Assembly (NCBI GenBank): GCA_938048695.1
Contig: CALIUO010000022.1
Span: 19,364 to 83,363 of the forward strand
Reading direction: 5' to 3'
DNA length: 64,000 nt
From: an uncultured SAR86 cluster bacterium
Lineage (GTDB): Bacteria > Pseudomonadota > Gammaproteobacteria > Magnimaribacterales > Magnimaribacteraceae
In this document: positions 19,358 to 27,133 of the stretch, one piece after another
Layout of the letters: every line of letters begins with the position of its first letter
Position numbering within the stretch: the stretch's first letter is position 1
Translations under genes and position numbers: made by a program
Notes under the pieces: generated by a model
The model's input: only the letters and a program-made list of their open reading frames with translations
What the model was told of the DNA's origin: nothing
Database searches by the model: none

Positions 19358-19973
19358 TAGATTAAAAAAATTTATTCTAATATCAATTTTTTCCTTATTA
19401 ATAACCTCTTGTTCTAGTTTAGTGATTAAAGAAAATATAAATAAAAACAATATTTTAGATAAGATTAATTCAATTGATTCGCAGTACAAGAATTTAGATA
19501 CATTATTATATATTGATATTGATAATCAAACGTTAGTTCATTTAAAAAAAGGTACAATATTAAAGAATTACAAAATTTCTTCCTCTTTCTATGGTACAGG
19601 TAGTGAGGAAAATAGCCTCAAAACCCCACTTGGAAAACATGAAATTTATAAGAAATTAGGTTCAAATTTACCTGAGAATGCGATTTTGAAGGGTCGTGTA
19701 TGGAATGGTGCTATAGCAGACATCATAGAAGAAGCTATTGATACCGAATTTGATCATGTAACTTCTAGGATTTTGTGGTTGGACGGACTAGAAATAGGTA
19801 AGAATAAAGGTGAGGGTATTGATTCAAGGAATAGGTACATCTATATACATGGAACTGCAGAAGAAGGTTTAATTGGAAAACCTGCTTCTGATGGGTGTAT
19901 AAGGATGTATAATAGAGATGTCATAGAGCTTTTCGATCTTGTAGAAGAAAAAGCTAAAGTCTGGATTTACTAA
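19347..19973 (+). CDS. L,D-transpeptidase-like (YkuD) lipoprotein
   Basis: A YkuD-fold protein that probably forms or cleaves meso-DAP links in peptidoglycan or attaches proteins to it. I choose ATG 19347, overlapping lnt by 11 bases, because it gives a proper lipoprotein signal ending ITSCS with Cys22. The resulting 208 residues have the catalytic region HGTAEEGLIG followed by SDGCIRM, with His168 and Cys184. The central part between residues 95 and 150 is longer than in short YkuD domains. Co-transcription with lnt, the enzyme that finishes its lipid anchor, is likely. Substrate is not determined by the sequence. Confidence 0.88.
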   Translation: MSRNRLKKFILISIFSLLITSCSSLVIKENINKNNILDKINSIDSQYKNLDTLLYIDIDNQTLVHLKKGTILKNYKISSSFYGTGSEENSLKTPLGKHEIYKKLGSNLPENAILKGRVWNGAIADIIEEAIDTEFDHVTSRILWLDGLEIGKNKGEGIDSRNRYIYIHGTAEEGLIGKPASDGCIRMYNRDVIELFDLVEEKAKVWIY

Positions 19974-19981
19974 ATTTTATT

Positions 19982-20506
19982 ATGAAAAAGTTATTTTTAT
20001 TTTCTTTCATTTTCTTTGGATCTTACACGTACGCATGTCCGGAAGTTTTAGATCACGAGGTTAGGTTGTTAGATTCTTCAGAAAAGCAAAACCTTTGCGA
20101 ATATAAGGACAAAGTTGTGTTGGCCGTTAATGTTGCAAGTAGATGTGGTTTTACTTATCAATATGAAGCGTTGCAAAACTTATACTCAAAATACGGCGAG
20201 GATAAATTTGTTATCTTGGGGTTCCCTTCAAGAGACTTCATGTACCAAGAGTATAGTGATGAGTCTAAAGTTAAAGAATTTTGTAGTACAGAATACGGCG
20301 TCACATTTCCAATGTTTGCTACAACTCCTGTTAAAGGAAAAAAGGCAAATTCCTTTTATAAAACCTTAACTGAAATCTCTGGACAAAAGCCTGGATGGAA
20401 CTTTCATAAGTACCTTATTTCAAGAGAAGGCAAAGTCCAAAGTTTCGATACTAATGTAGAGCCAGATAGCGAAGAATTAACTTCTAGTATAGCCAAACTT
20501 TTGTAA
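19982..20506 (+). CDS. Exported glutathione peroxidase-like thiol peroxidase
   Basis: A GPx-family peroxide reductase with an N-terminal signal peptide (cleavage likely near residues 18-19), so it is periplasmic. The 174 residues have the peroxidatic Cys55 in NVASRCGFT and Trp139-Asn140 in GWNF. The tetrad glutamine, normally in CNQF, is replaced: the loop reads SRDF (83-86), with Asp85 where Gln is expected. Similar SxDF loops occur in other marine bacterial homologues, as far as I recall. It follows the L,D-transpeptidase-like gene by 8 bases. Thioredoxin-type reductants are more likely than glutathione in the periplasm; this is inference. Confidence 0.9.
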   Translation: MKKLFLFSFIFFGSYTYACPEVLDHEVRLLDSSEKQNLCEYKDKVVLAVNVASRCGFTYQYEALQNLYSKYGEDKFVILGFPSRDFMYQEYSDESKVKEFCSTEYGVTFPMFATTPVKGKKANSFYKTLTEISGQKPGWNFHKYLISREGKVQSFDTNVEPDSEELTSSIAKLL

Positions 20507-20508
20507 AC

Positions 20509-20526
20509 AAAGTAAGTACTTACTTT
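20509..20526. repeat. 18-bp perfect palindrome between convergent genes
   Basis: AAAGTAAGT followed directly by ACTTACTTT forms a loop-less perfect palindrome in the 37-bp gap between the convergent gpx-like gene and rpiA. With no unpaired loop and no T-run it is a poor intrinsic terminator; it could be a protein site or chance in AT-rich DNA. Confidence 0.4.
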
Positions 20527-20543
20527 CGCTATAAGTAATATAA

Positions 20544-21209
20544 TTACTGTATTACACTGATATCATTATCTGTAGTGCAGATAATTGTGTCTGCTTTTCT
20601 GCATGAAAATATTCCGTTCTCTACCACCCCGGGGATATTATTGATCTTTGCCTCTAAGTCATAAGGGACTTCAATAGGTAAATTATGAATATCAACAATT
20701 TGATTACCGTTGTCTGTCACAAACCCATGCCTATAAATAGGTTTTCCGCCCATCTTCATAAGCTCTCTAGAAACTGCACTTCTAGCTAGTTCAATCACTT
20801 CTACAGGCAGAGGAAACTGACCTAAAAGGTTTACATGTTTTGATTCATCAACAATACAAATAAATTTATTGGAAGAATAAGCAAGAATTTTTTCTCTTGT
20901 AAGGGCTCCACCACCACCTTTTATCAGTTCTTTCCTATCATTAAATTCATCTGCACCATCGATATAGAAATCTATTCCATGAACTTCATTAAGGGAAAAT
21001 TTGTCATAGGAATTATCAATAAGATTTTCTGATGCATTAGAACTGCAAACAACACCTTTAATTTGGATTTTGGCTTTATTAAGCTCTTTTATAAAAAAAT
21101 TAGTAGTAGTTCCTGTGCCGATTCCAATGACTGAGTCTTTCATAAGCTCAGGCTCTATAAGATTAAAAGCTTCCCTTGCTGATTTTTCCTTTTTTAAGTC
21201 TTGGTTCAT
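20544..21209 (-). CDS. rpiA: Ribose-5-phosphate isomerase A
   Basis: It interconverts ribose-5-phosphate and ribulose-5-phosphate. The 221 residues are full length. Family marks are GIGTGTTTNFFI near 33-44, DGADEF near 86-91 with catalytic acid, and KGGGGALTREKI near 97-108. It is transcribed alone, convergent with the peroxidase gene and divergent from ilvA. With tkt it supplies the non-oxidative pentose-phosphate branch in this window. Confidence 0.96.
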   Translation of the reverse strand: MNQDLKKEKSAREAFNLIEPELMKDSVIGIGTGTTTNFFIKELNKAKIQIKGVVCSSNASENLIDNSYDKFSLNEVHGIDFYIDGADEFNDRKELIKGGGGALTREKILAYSSNKFICIVDESKHVNLLGQFPLPVEVIELARSAVSRELMKMGGKPIYRHGFVTDNGNQIVDIHNLPIEVPYDLEAKINNIPGVVENGIFSCRKADTIICTTDNDISVIQ

Positions 21210-21287
21210 GTTACTTTAGATGTAATGAATATTATCACTCACAAAGTATAATAGCTCGCTTTTACAGTTGTTATTTAGACTATATTA

Positions 21288-22820
21288 ATGATTTCTTCAA
21301 AAAATAAGGGTTATATAAAGCAAATAGAGACTTCTAGTGTATACGAGGTTGCACATGTAACCCCTGTAACTAAGGCAAATCAGCTATCGAAAGTTCTTAA
21401 GAACGATGTATTGCTTAAAAGAGAAGATCTTCAGCCTGTATTCTCTTTCAAAATAAGAGGAGCATATAACAAACTCTCTAAATTAAAGAAAAAAGGCATA
21501 GAAGGACCTGTAATTGCTGCTTCAGCAGGTAATCATGCACAAGGAGTTGCTTTTGGTGCTAAAAGTTTAGGCATGAAGTCTTTCATAGTTATGCCGATTA
21601 CAACCCCTTCCATAAAAGTTAACTCTGTAAAGAATTATGGAGGAAAGACAATATTGTATGGTGATAACTTCGATGAAGCTTATGCACATGCTAATAAATT
21701 GGCAGAGAAAGAAGGGTATACGTTTATCCATCCTTATGACGATAAAGATGTTATAGCTGGGCAGGGTACAGTAGGAAAAGAATTAATTGAGCAAGTTAAA
21801 GAAGGCATTGACGCAATTTTTGTTCCCGTTGGTGGGGGAGGTTTGTTGGCAGGTCTAGGCACTTATGTAAAAGCTTTAAGTCCGAAAACTAAAATTATTG
21901 GCGTTGAACCCGAAGACGCAGCCTGCTTAAAATTAGCTCTAGATAATAATAAACGTTTGTCCCTAAAAGAAGTTGGTCTATTTGCCGATGGAGTTGCCGT
22001 AAAACAAATAGGTAGGGAGACTTTCTCGCTTATTAAAGAATGGATAGATGATGTTGTAACTGTTTCAGTCGATGAAATGTGTGCCTCAGTGCAGGATACT
22101 TTTCAAGAAACAAGAATAATTTCAGAGCCCGCAGGAGCCTTAGCCTTAGCAGGATTAAAGAAATATACTCTCTCCAGAGGTCTAAAGAATAAAAAACTTG
22201 TAGCCATAAATTCAGGAGCAAATTTAAATTTTGATAGACTTGGCCATATTGTTGAAAGAGTTCAGTTAGGAGAAAGCAAAGAGGCATTGCTTAGCGTAAA
22301 AATTCCAGAAGAAAAGGGAAGTTTTAGAAAATTTTGTAATTTTCTTGGTAAGAGAAGCATCTCAGAATTCAATTACCGAGCAGAAGAAAGTGTAGAGGCA
22401 AATATATTTGTTGCTTGTAGGTTCAATGAGAAAGAGGGCAAGAGCAGGCTATTAAAACATCTTAGAACAAAAGGATTTGCGCCCAAGGATCTATCCGAAA
22501 ATGAGGTAGCAAAATTACATATAAAACACATGGTTGGCGGAAGGGCGCCAATATCTATTGCTGAAAGAGGTGAGTTCATTTTCAGAGTTGAGTTTCCGGA
22601 GCGACCTGGTGCACTAATAGATTTTCTTGATAAATTAAGCGATAGATTCAATATCACTCTCTTTCATTACAGGAATCAGGGCTCTGCTTACGGCAGAGTA
22701 TTAGTAGGATTCGAATCTAAAGAAAAAAATTATCCTCAATTGTTGAGATACTTAAATAAGACAGGATTTAGATTTTGGGATGAAACTCAGAATTCTGCTT
22801 ACAGAGCATTCTTGAAGTAA
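21288..22820 (+). CDS. ilvA: Threonine ammonia-lyase, biosynthetic
   Basis: It deaminates threonine to 2-oxobutanoate, the first step of isoleucine synthesis. The 510 residues match the long biosynthetic form. The PLP lysine is Lys55 in SFKIRGAYNKL, SAGNHAQGVA follows near 75-85, and the phosphate-binding glycine loop is VGGGGLLAGL near 178-187. Residues from about 325 to the end form the paired ACT-like regulatory domains that give isoleucine inhibition and valine activation in the family. A TATAAT at 21247-21252 may be its -10 box, but no good -35 is visible. Confidence 0.96.
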   Translation: MISSKNKGYIKQIETSSVYEVAHVTPVTKANQLSKVLKNDVLLKREDLQPVFSFKIRGAYNKLSKLKKKGIEGPVIAASAGNHAQGVAFGAKSLGMKSFIVMPITTPSIKVNSVKNYGGKTILYGDNFDEAYAHANKLAEKEGYTFIHPYDDKDVIAGQGTVGKELIEQVKEGIDAIFVPVGGGGLLAGLGTYVKALSPKTKIIGVEPEDAACLKLALDNNKRLSLKEVGLFADGVAVKQIGRETFSLIKEWIDDVVTVSVDEMCASVQDTFQETRIISEPAGALALAGLKKYTLSRGLKNKKLVAINSGANLNFDRLGHIVERVQLGESKEALLSVKIPEEKGSFRKFCNFLGKRSISEFNYRAEESVEANIFVACRFNEKEGKSRLLKHLRTKGFAPKDLSENEVAKLHIKHMVGGRAPISIAERGEFIFRVEFPERPGALIDFLDKLSDRFNITLFHYRNQGSAYGRVLVGFESKEKNYPQLLRYLNKTGFRFWDETQNSAYRAFLK

Positions 22821-22826
22821 CTCATA

Positions 22827-23393
22827 TTAAAATTTATAAAACTGTTCGTTAGTGAGGCAGGCATCCACTGCCACATCATGTTTCTCAGGAAAACAGTTGG
22901 TAACTTTTTGAAATTCGTGCGCAAGTAAAATTAATTGGGGTCTTGAAGTTAACGAGAATTCCAGAGAATGGTCATAATATCCTTGTCCCATTCCTATTCT
23001 ATGACCAGCTAAGTCAAAACATACACAAGGTAGTAAAATTAGATCTAAGTTCTTGGGGTTAATTTCTTCACTACCTATCGGTTCAGCAATTCCTAGTGAA
23101 TTCTCTTCTGTGCTTTTACTGCCACCATATTTAAGAAATCTGAGCACCTTAGAACCTTCGCTCATTTTAGGTAAATAAACATCTGAACCAATTTCTAAGA
23201 GTAAATCTAACAGACCTTCAGTTCTCATTTCTTTACCAATAGAAGAATAGCAGGCGATATTTTTGTATTTTTTTAGCTCTAAATTCTTCTCCACTATAGA
23301 TAGAAGATTTTTTTCAGATTCCAAGAGCTGTTCTTTAGAAATGTCATTTCTAATTTGAATATATTTTTTTCTGAGTTTAGATTTATTACTCAT
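22827..23393 (-). CDS. ygfA: 5-formyltetrahydrofolate cyclo-ligase
   Basis: It converts 5-formyl-THF to 5,10-methenyl-THF using ATP, recycling a dead-end folate. The 188 residues start with the family opening KSKLRKKYIQIRNDIS and contain the substrate/ATP loop HRIGMGQGYYDHSL near 131-144. In gammaproteobacteria it lies directly downstream of 6S RNA, and it does so here, 6 bases after the predicted 3' end. Confidence 0.94.
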   Translation of the reverse strand: MSNKSKLRKKYIQIRNDISKEQLLESEKNLLSIVEKNLELKKYKNIACYSSIGKEMRTEGLLDLLLEIGSDVYLPKMSEGSKVLRFLKYGGSKSTEENSLGIAEPIGSEEINPKNLDLILLPCVCFDLAGHRIGMGQGYYDHSLEFSLTSRPQLILLAHEFQKVTNCFPEKHDVAVDACLTNEQFYKF

Positions 23394-23399
23394 CAGAGG

Positions 23400-23577
23400 T
23401 GTTTCCCAGAATACCGTTGTTGATTACTGCCCTGAACCGTGAAGTTCAAGGCGGTGACCCCGTCAATCTATCAGGCTTCCCAATAAATGGGTATGCTCAA
23501 CAAAGACCTTTCAGAGTCTCCTATTATTTTTTTATCGGCTCGAGAGTAGTAATAACTATCGAATAAACCAGGAAACT
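23400..23577 (-). ncRNA. ssrS: 6S RNA
   Basis: 6S RNA mimics an open promoter and binds sigma70 RNA polymerase. The location, zapA then 6S then ygfA on one strand, is the classic one. On the minus strand several conserved pieces match E. coli 6S: CTCGAGCCGATA in the 5' half, TTGAGCATACCC before GGGAAGCCTGAT, and CACCGCCTTGAAC pairing with GGTTCAGGG. The closing stem is GTTTCCTGG at the 5' end with CTGGGAAAC at the 3' end, about 178 nt apart. The 5' end is placed by the -10 box at 23589-23584; the 3' end by the closing stem. Ends may be off by a few bases. Confidence 0.92.
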
Positions 23578-23583
23578 TTATAA

Positions 23584-23589
23584 ATTATA
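23584..23589 (-). promoter_or_regulatory. -10 box for 6S RNA
   Basis: A perfect TATAAT on the minus strand lies 6 bases upstream of the predicted 6S 5' end. The matching -35 would fall inside the 3' end of zapA; CTTTTA there is weak. So 6S may be transcribed both on its own and by read-through from zapA. Confidence 0.6.
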
Positions 23590-23598
23590 ACCTAGTTA

Positions 23599-23898
23599 TT
23601 ATGCTTTAAAAGATAAAGTTTTAAGCTGTTTTTGAACCTGGAGTGTAAGGTTTTCTAATCCTTCATTGACGGATTCGTCCTTGTTGACATCTGATAAGTT
23701 TTTTAGGTATTCATTACTAATATTCAGTGCAGTAATAATAGCGGCTCTTTTCTCATCTAATCCAGAAGCCTCTTTGACTTCACTTAGTCTACTATCTAAA
23801 AAATTGGCAGCTTTCTTTAATTCTTCTGATTCTTCAGGGGGGCAGGCTATTTTATAACTTGCTCCTAAGATTTTTACCGTAGTTGTCTCTTTGCTCAT
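23599..23898 (-). CDS. zapA: Cell division protein ZapA
   Basis: ZapA bundles FtsZ filaments at the division ring. The 99 residues show the family N-terminal beta/alpha part (TVKILGASYKIACPPEESEEL) and a C-terminal coiled coil from about residue 60. It overlaps the upstream coiled-coil gene by 4 bases and ends about 22 bases before the 6S RNA 5' end. Confidence 0.93.
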   Translation of the reverse strand: MSKETTTVKILGASYKIACPPEESEELKKAANFLDSRLSEVKEASGLDEKRAAIITALNISNEYLKNLSDVNKDESVNEGLENLTLQVQKQLKTLSFKA

Positions 23899-24092
23899 CG
23901 GCTTCTGTGGGATTTAATTATTTTTGAAATACCTTCTTTGGCCAAATCGAGATTCTGCGTAAGCTGATTGTTCTCTTTCGACAACTGAATATTTTTCTTA
24001 GAGAGATGATCATTCACTTCTTTCAGCTGTTGACTGAGCTTTATTAGCTCATTCACTTCTCTCTCTAAATTTTCTAACTTATTTTCTGTCAT
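23895..24092 (-). CDS. Small coiled-coil protein upstream of zapA (TIGR02449-like)
   Basis: I start this gene at ATG 24092, giving 65 residues; a TTG ten codons upstream is also in frame but adds a non-conserved lysine-rich stretch. Nearly the whole protein is a heptad coiled coil rich in Leu, Asn, Lys and Glu, ending with IIKSHRSR. Its size and place match the small family I know as TIGR02449, which sits before zapA in gammaproteobacteria and resembles ZapB. A role in division-ring organisation is inferred from the neighbour and the fold. It overlaps zapA by 4 bases. Confidence 0.8.
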   Translation of the reverse strand: MTENKLENLEREVNELIKLSQQLKEVNDHLSKKNIQLSKENNQLTQNLDLAKEGISKIIKSHRSR

Positions 24093-24171
24093 TTTCTTCT
24101 TTAAGTTTAACTTTGAACACAAATTCTTGCTACCATGTTTATCTACAAACTACTTAAAATTAGATTAAACA

Positions 24172-25476
24172 ATGAAAAATAACTTCTCTGAAAGAAGATT
24201 GCAGTTATCCAATAAAGTTTTAGATGATTCAGCGATAATTGTTGCTTCTGCTTTAGTCAAATCCAGAATATCTGATACAGACTATGCTTATCGCCAAGAT
24301 AGTAATTTCTATTATTTATCAGGATACGAAGAACCAGATTCGCTTATATTGATAAGGCCAAATCATGATAAAGAAAAGTTTATTATATTTTGTAGAGATA
24401 GAGATCCTCTCAGGGAACAGTGGGATGGTTTTAGGACTGGGCAGGATGGTGCAATTCAGGAATACCAAGCAGATAATGCTTATAGTATTAATTCAATTGA
24501 TCAAATGATGCCTGAACTTCTGGCAGGTGTTAAAAATATTTATTTTTCGATGAGTGCGCCTTGTGGAGTAGATTTAAAAATCTCTCAATGGGTTGAGGAT
24601 ATTCGTAAAAATACCAGGGCAGGAGCAGAGCCACCTCATAATTTACTTTCTTTGGATTCAATCCTGCATGAAATGAGGCTTATTAAAGAAGATCACGAGA
24701 TGGACCTTATGAAGCAAGCTGCTGACATCACTACTGAAGCACATATTAGAGCAATGCAGGCCGTTACTCCCGGCATGTTCGAATATCAACTAGAAGCTGA
24801 ATATCTATATGCGTTCAATAAGAATGGAGCAAGATCGGCTGCTTATAATTCTATAGTTGGTGGAGGTAATAATTCCTGCATACTTCACTATGTTGAGAAT
24901 AATGCTGAATTAAAAGATGGAGATTTGGTGCTTGTAGATGCTGGATGTGAATACAAATATTATGCTTCTGATGTGACACGTACTTTCCCAGTTAATGGTA
25001 AATTTTCTCCTGAACAGAAAGAAATATATTCCATAGTTTTAGAAGCTCATAAACAATCTATGGAACAAGCTAAGCCAGGTAATAAGTGGAATTTAATGCA
25101 TGAAAAATCCGTTGAAGTGATTGTTGAAGGTCTCCTGGATTTGGGTTTGTTGAAGGGCACCAAGGATCAAGTAATAGAAAACGGGGATTACTCTAAATTT
25201 TACATGCATAGGATAGGGCATTGGTTGGGTATGGATGTTCATGATGTTGGTGGATATAAACAAGATGGAGACTGGAGAGACCTTGAGAAAGGTATGGTAA
25301 TGACAATTGAACCTGGTATTTACATATTAGATTCTTTAGAGGATGTTGATGACAAATGGAAGGGGATCGGTGTGAGAATCGAAGATGATATTGTCGTAAC
25401 AGAATCTGGTTTCGAAGTTCTGACTCCCAATGTACCTAGAACTATAGAAGAAGTAGAACATACTGTTCAAGGTTAA
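24172..25476 (+). CDS. pepP: Xaa-Pro aminopeptidase P
   Basis: It removes N-terminal residues preceding proline, using two divalent metals. The 434 residues have the creatinase-like N-terminal domain and the pita-bread catalytic domain. Metal ligands are visible in VDAGCEYKYYASDVTRTF (two Asp), HRIGHWLGMDVHD (His), TIEPGIYI (Glu) and RIEDDIV (Glu). It is divergent from the zapA pair and followed with no gap by the ubiH-like gene, matching the pepP-ubiH order of E. coli; the small ygfB usually upstream is absent. Confidence 0.96.
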   Translation: MKNNFSERRLQLSNKVLDDSAIIVASALVKSRISDTDYAYRQDSNFYYLSGYEEPDSLILIRPNHDKEKFIIFCRDRDPLREQWDGFRTGQDGAIQEYQADNAYSINSIDQMMPELLAGVKNIYFSMSAPCGVDLKISQWVEDIRKNTRAGAEPPHNLLSLDSILHEMRLIKEDHEMDLMKQAADITTEAHIRAMQAVTPGMFEYQLEAEYLYAFNKNGARSAAYNSIVGGGNNSCILHYVENNAELKDGDLVLVDAGCEYKYYASDVTRTFPVNGKFSPEQKEIYSIVLEAHKQSMEQAKPGNKWNLMHEKSVEVIVEGLLDLGLLKGTKDQVIENGDYSKFYMHRIGHWLGMDVHDVGGYKQDGDWRDLEKGMVMTIEPGIYILDSLEDVDDKWKGIGVRIEDDIVVTESGFEVLTPNVPRTIEEVEHTVQG

Positions 25477-26652
25477 GTGGACTTCCAAGTATCGATCGTA
25501 GGAGGCGGTGTAGCAGGTGCCTTGCTGGCTCTAATACTGGGGAAATCAGGAATAAGCACTTGCTTGATAGACAAGGGTAAGCCCTCAGTAAAATTAAGTA
25601 ATCCTCTTCAAGGAAGAACTACCTCATTAAATCTTTTTTCAATAGAAACTTTAAAAGAAGCGGGTATCTGGGAGGATATATATCCTAACGCCAGGGTCTT
25701 TGATGAAATTTTTGTTTGGGATGCAGAAGGATCTTCTTCAGTCCAATTCAATGCTTTTGAGATAGACAAGAAGGAACTAGGTGTAATAGTTCACAATAAT
25801 ATTATCTTACAGGCTATCTTTAATTCTCTGCAAAATCTTGCAGAGGTGACTCTTATCGAAGAAGAATCTTTAGCTAAAATTTTTGAAGATCAAAATACTA
25901 TCGATCTAACGACAGAGTCAGGAAAAAAAATATCCTCTGACATATTAATCGGAGCTGACGGTTCACTCTCAAGAGTAAGAGATTTATCTAAAATACCAAT
26001 TCGTAAGTGGAGCTATGATCAGTTGGCTATTGTCTCCTCAGTAAAAACGACAAAACCTATAGGCAGTATAGCTTTTCAAATCTTTACTGATACGGGCCCT
26101 ATTGCTTTTTTACCACTAGTTGAACGGACAAACCACGCGTCTTTAATTTGGTCCACCGATAAATCTTATGGAGAGAAACTCCTTAAACTTGATAAAGAGG
26201 CATTATCGCAAGAGTTAAGGTTGAAAACAGAAGAAAGGTTCGGAGAAATTAATTTCTGTGAAGATATAAATTCTTTTCCACTTCATCAACTTCATGCCAA
26301 GAAGTTTTATAAGGAGCGCACCATTCTAGTGGGAGACTCAGCTCATACAATTCATCCTTTAGCAGGGCAGGGATTAAATTTAGGTATAGCCGATGTCAGA
26401 GAGCTATCTTACCTTCTTGCCTCCTTAAATAGGAATGGGAAGAGCTTGTTCGATAAGGAGGTTATTAAGACATACTCAAAAAAGAGGGAACCCGAGAGCT
26501 ACAAAATGATAGTTTTAATGGAAGCATTTAAAAGAGGATTCGGTTCCGAAAGTCTTTTGATACGCTTTGGGCGAAATTTTGCCTTTGATTTTGCAAATCG
26601 TGCGACGCCTCTTAAGCGTCGTTTGATTAAAGAAGCTGCAGGAATTATTTAA
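25477..26652 (+). CDS. ubiH: FAD-dependent ubiquinone hydroxylase, UbiH/UbiI type
   Basis: A flavin monooxygenase of the UbiH/VisC family that hydroxylates the quinone ring. It starts at GTG 25477, directly after the pepP stop. The 391 residues have the Rossmann loop [10 protein letters not shown] at about 8-17, the [10 protein letters not shown] motif near 160-169, and the second FAD motif [15 protein letters not shown] near 284-298. UbiH, UbiI and UbiF are hard to tell apart; the pepP neighbour favours UbiH. Its end overlaps the convergent rpmG by 8 bases. Confidence 0.88.
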   Translation: MDFQVSIVGGGVAGALLALILGKSGISTCLIDKGKPSVKLSNPLQGRTTSLNLFSIETLKEAGIWEDIYPNARVFDEIFVWDAEGSSSVQFNAFEIDKKELGVIVHNNIILQAIFNSLQNLAEVTLIEEESLAKIFEDQNTIDLTTESGKKISSDILIGADGSLSRVRDLSKIPIRKWSYDQLAIVSSVKTTKPIGSIAFQIFTDTGPIAFLPLVERTNHASLIWSTDKSYGEKLLKLDKEALSQELRLKTEERFGEINFCEDINSFPLHQLHAKKFYKERTILVGDSAHTIHPLAGQGLNLGIADVRELSYLLASLNRNGKSLFDKEVIKTYSKKREPESYKMIVLMEAFKRGFGSESLLIRFGRNFAFDFANRATPLKRRLIKEAAGII

Positions 26653-26800
26653 TTTTTGCTTCGGTATAAATGACGTGTTTTCTTATAACAGGATCAAATT
26701 TTTTGATTTCCATTTTATCCGGCATTGCAGATTTATTTTTATCTGTTGTATAAAAATGTCCAGTTCCAGCAGAAGATACTAATCTAATTTTTTCTCTCAT
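26645..26800 (-). CDS. rpmG: 50S ribosomal protein L33
   Basis: A 51-residue protein beginning [19 protein letters not shown] and continuing [17 protein letters not shown], the standard L33 sequence without the cysteine pairs of the zinc-binding type. Its ATG overlaps the rpmB stop by 4 bases, so it is translationally coupled to L28. Its 3' end overlaps ubiH on the other strand by 8 bases. Confidence 0.97.
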   Translation of the reverse strand: MREKIRLVSSAGTGHFYTTDKNKSAMPDKMEIKKFDPVIRKHVIYTEAKIK

Positions 26801-27033
26801 ATCTTTTCTCCTCTTGATCTAAGATCAGCAAGCACTTTATCGATTCCGTTCTTATCAATAGTTCTCATTCCATTTGCAGATACAGTTAAACTAACGTATC
26901 TGTTTTCAGATTCTACCCAAAACCTATGTTTATGAAGGTTTGGTTGGAAAGTCCTCTTATTCCTATTTTTGGCATGAGAAACATTATTCCCTGCTTGAGG
27001 CTTTTTCCCAGTTACTTGGCATACTTTAGACAT
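26797..27033 (-). CDS. rpmB: 50S ribosomal protein L28
   Basis: A 78-residue L28 with the signature [20 protein letters not shown] and KHRFW near residues 35-39. It is the first gene of the rpmB-rpmG pair. Its promoter is in the 100-bp gap shared with the divergent coaBC, an arrangement common in gammaproteobacteria. Confidence 0.97.
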   Translation of the reverse strand: MSKVCQVTGKKPQAGNNVSHAKNRNKRTFQPNLHKHRFWVESENRYVSLTVSANGMRTIDKNGIDKVLADLRSRGEKI

Positions 27034-27065
27034 AATTTATTAAATATTTCTTTGTAGAGCCGCGT

Positions 27066-27094
27066 TTTATACCAGAAGCATTGACAGCAAGCAA
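27066..27094 (-). promoter_or_regulatory. Predicted rpmBG promoter
   Basis: On the minus strand TTGCTT (27094-27089) and TATAAA (27071-27066) are separated by 17 bases. This would start transcription about 25 bases upstream of the rpmB ATG. It overlaps the divergent coaBC promoter. Confidence 0.55.
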
Positions 27095-27111
27095 GAATAA
27101 GCCGCTATAAT
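27081..27111 (+). promoter_or_regulatory. Predicted coaBC promoter
   Basis: A perfect TTGACA (27081-27086) and a perfect TATAAT (27106-27111) are separated by 19 bases, longer than the ideal 17. The predicted transcript would have a short leader of about 15 bases with AAGGAAA at 27121-27127 serving as ribosome site for the TTG start. Confidence 0.6.
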
Positions 27112-27133
27112 CTCGACCTTAAGGAAACAAAAT

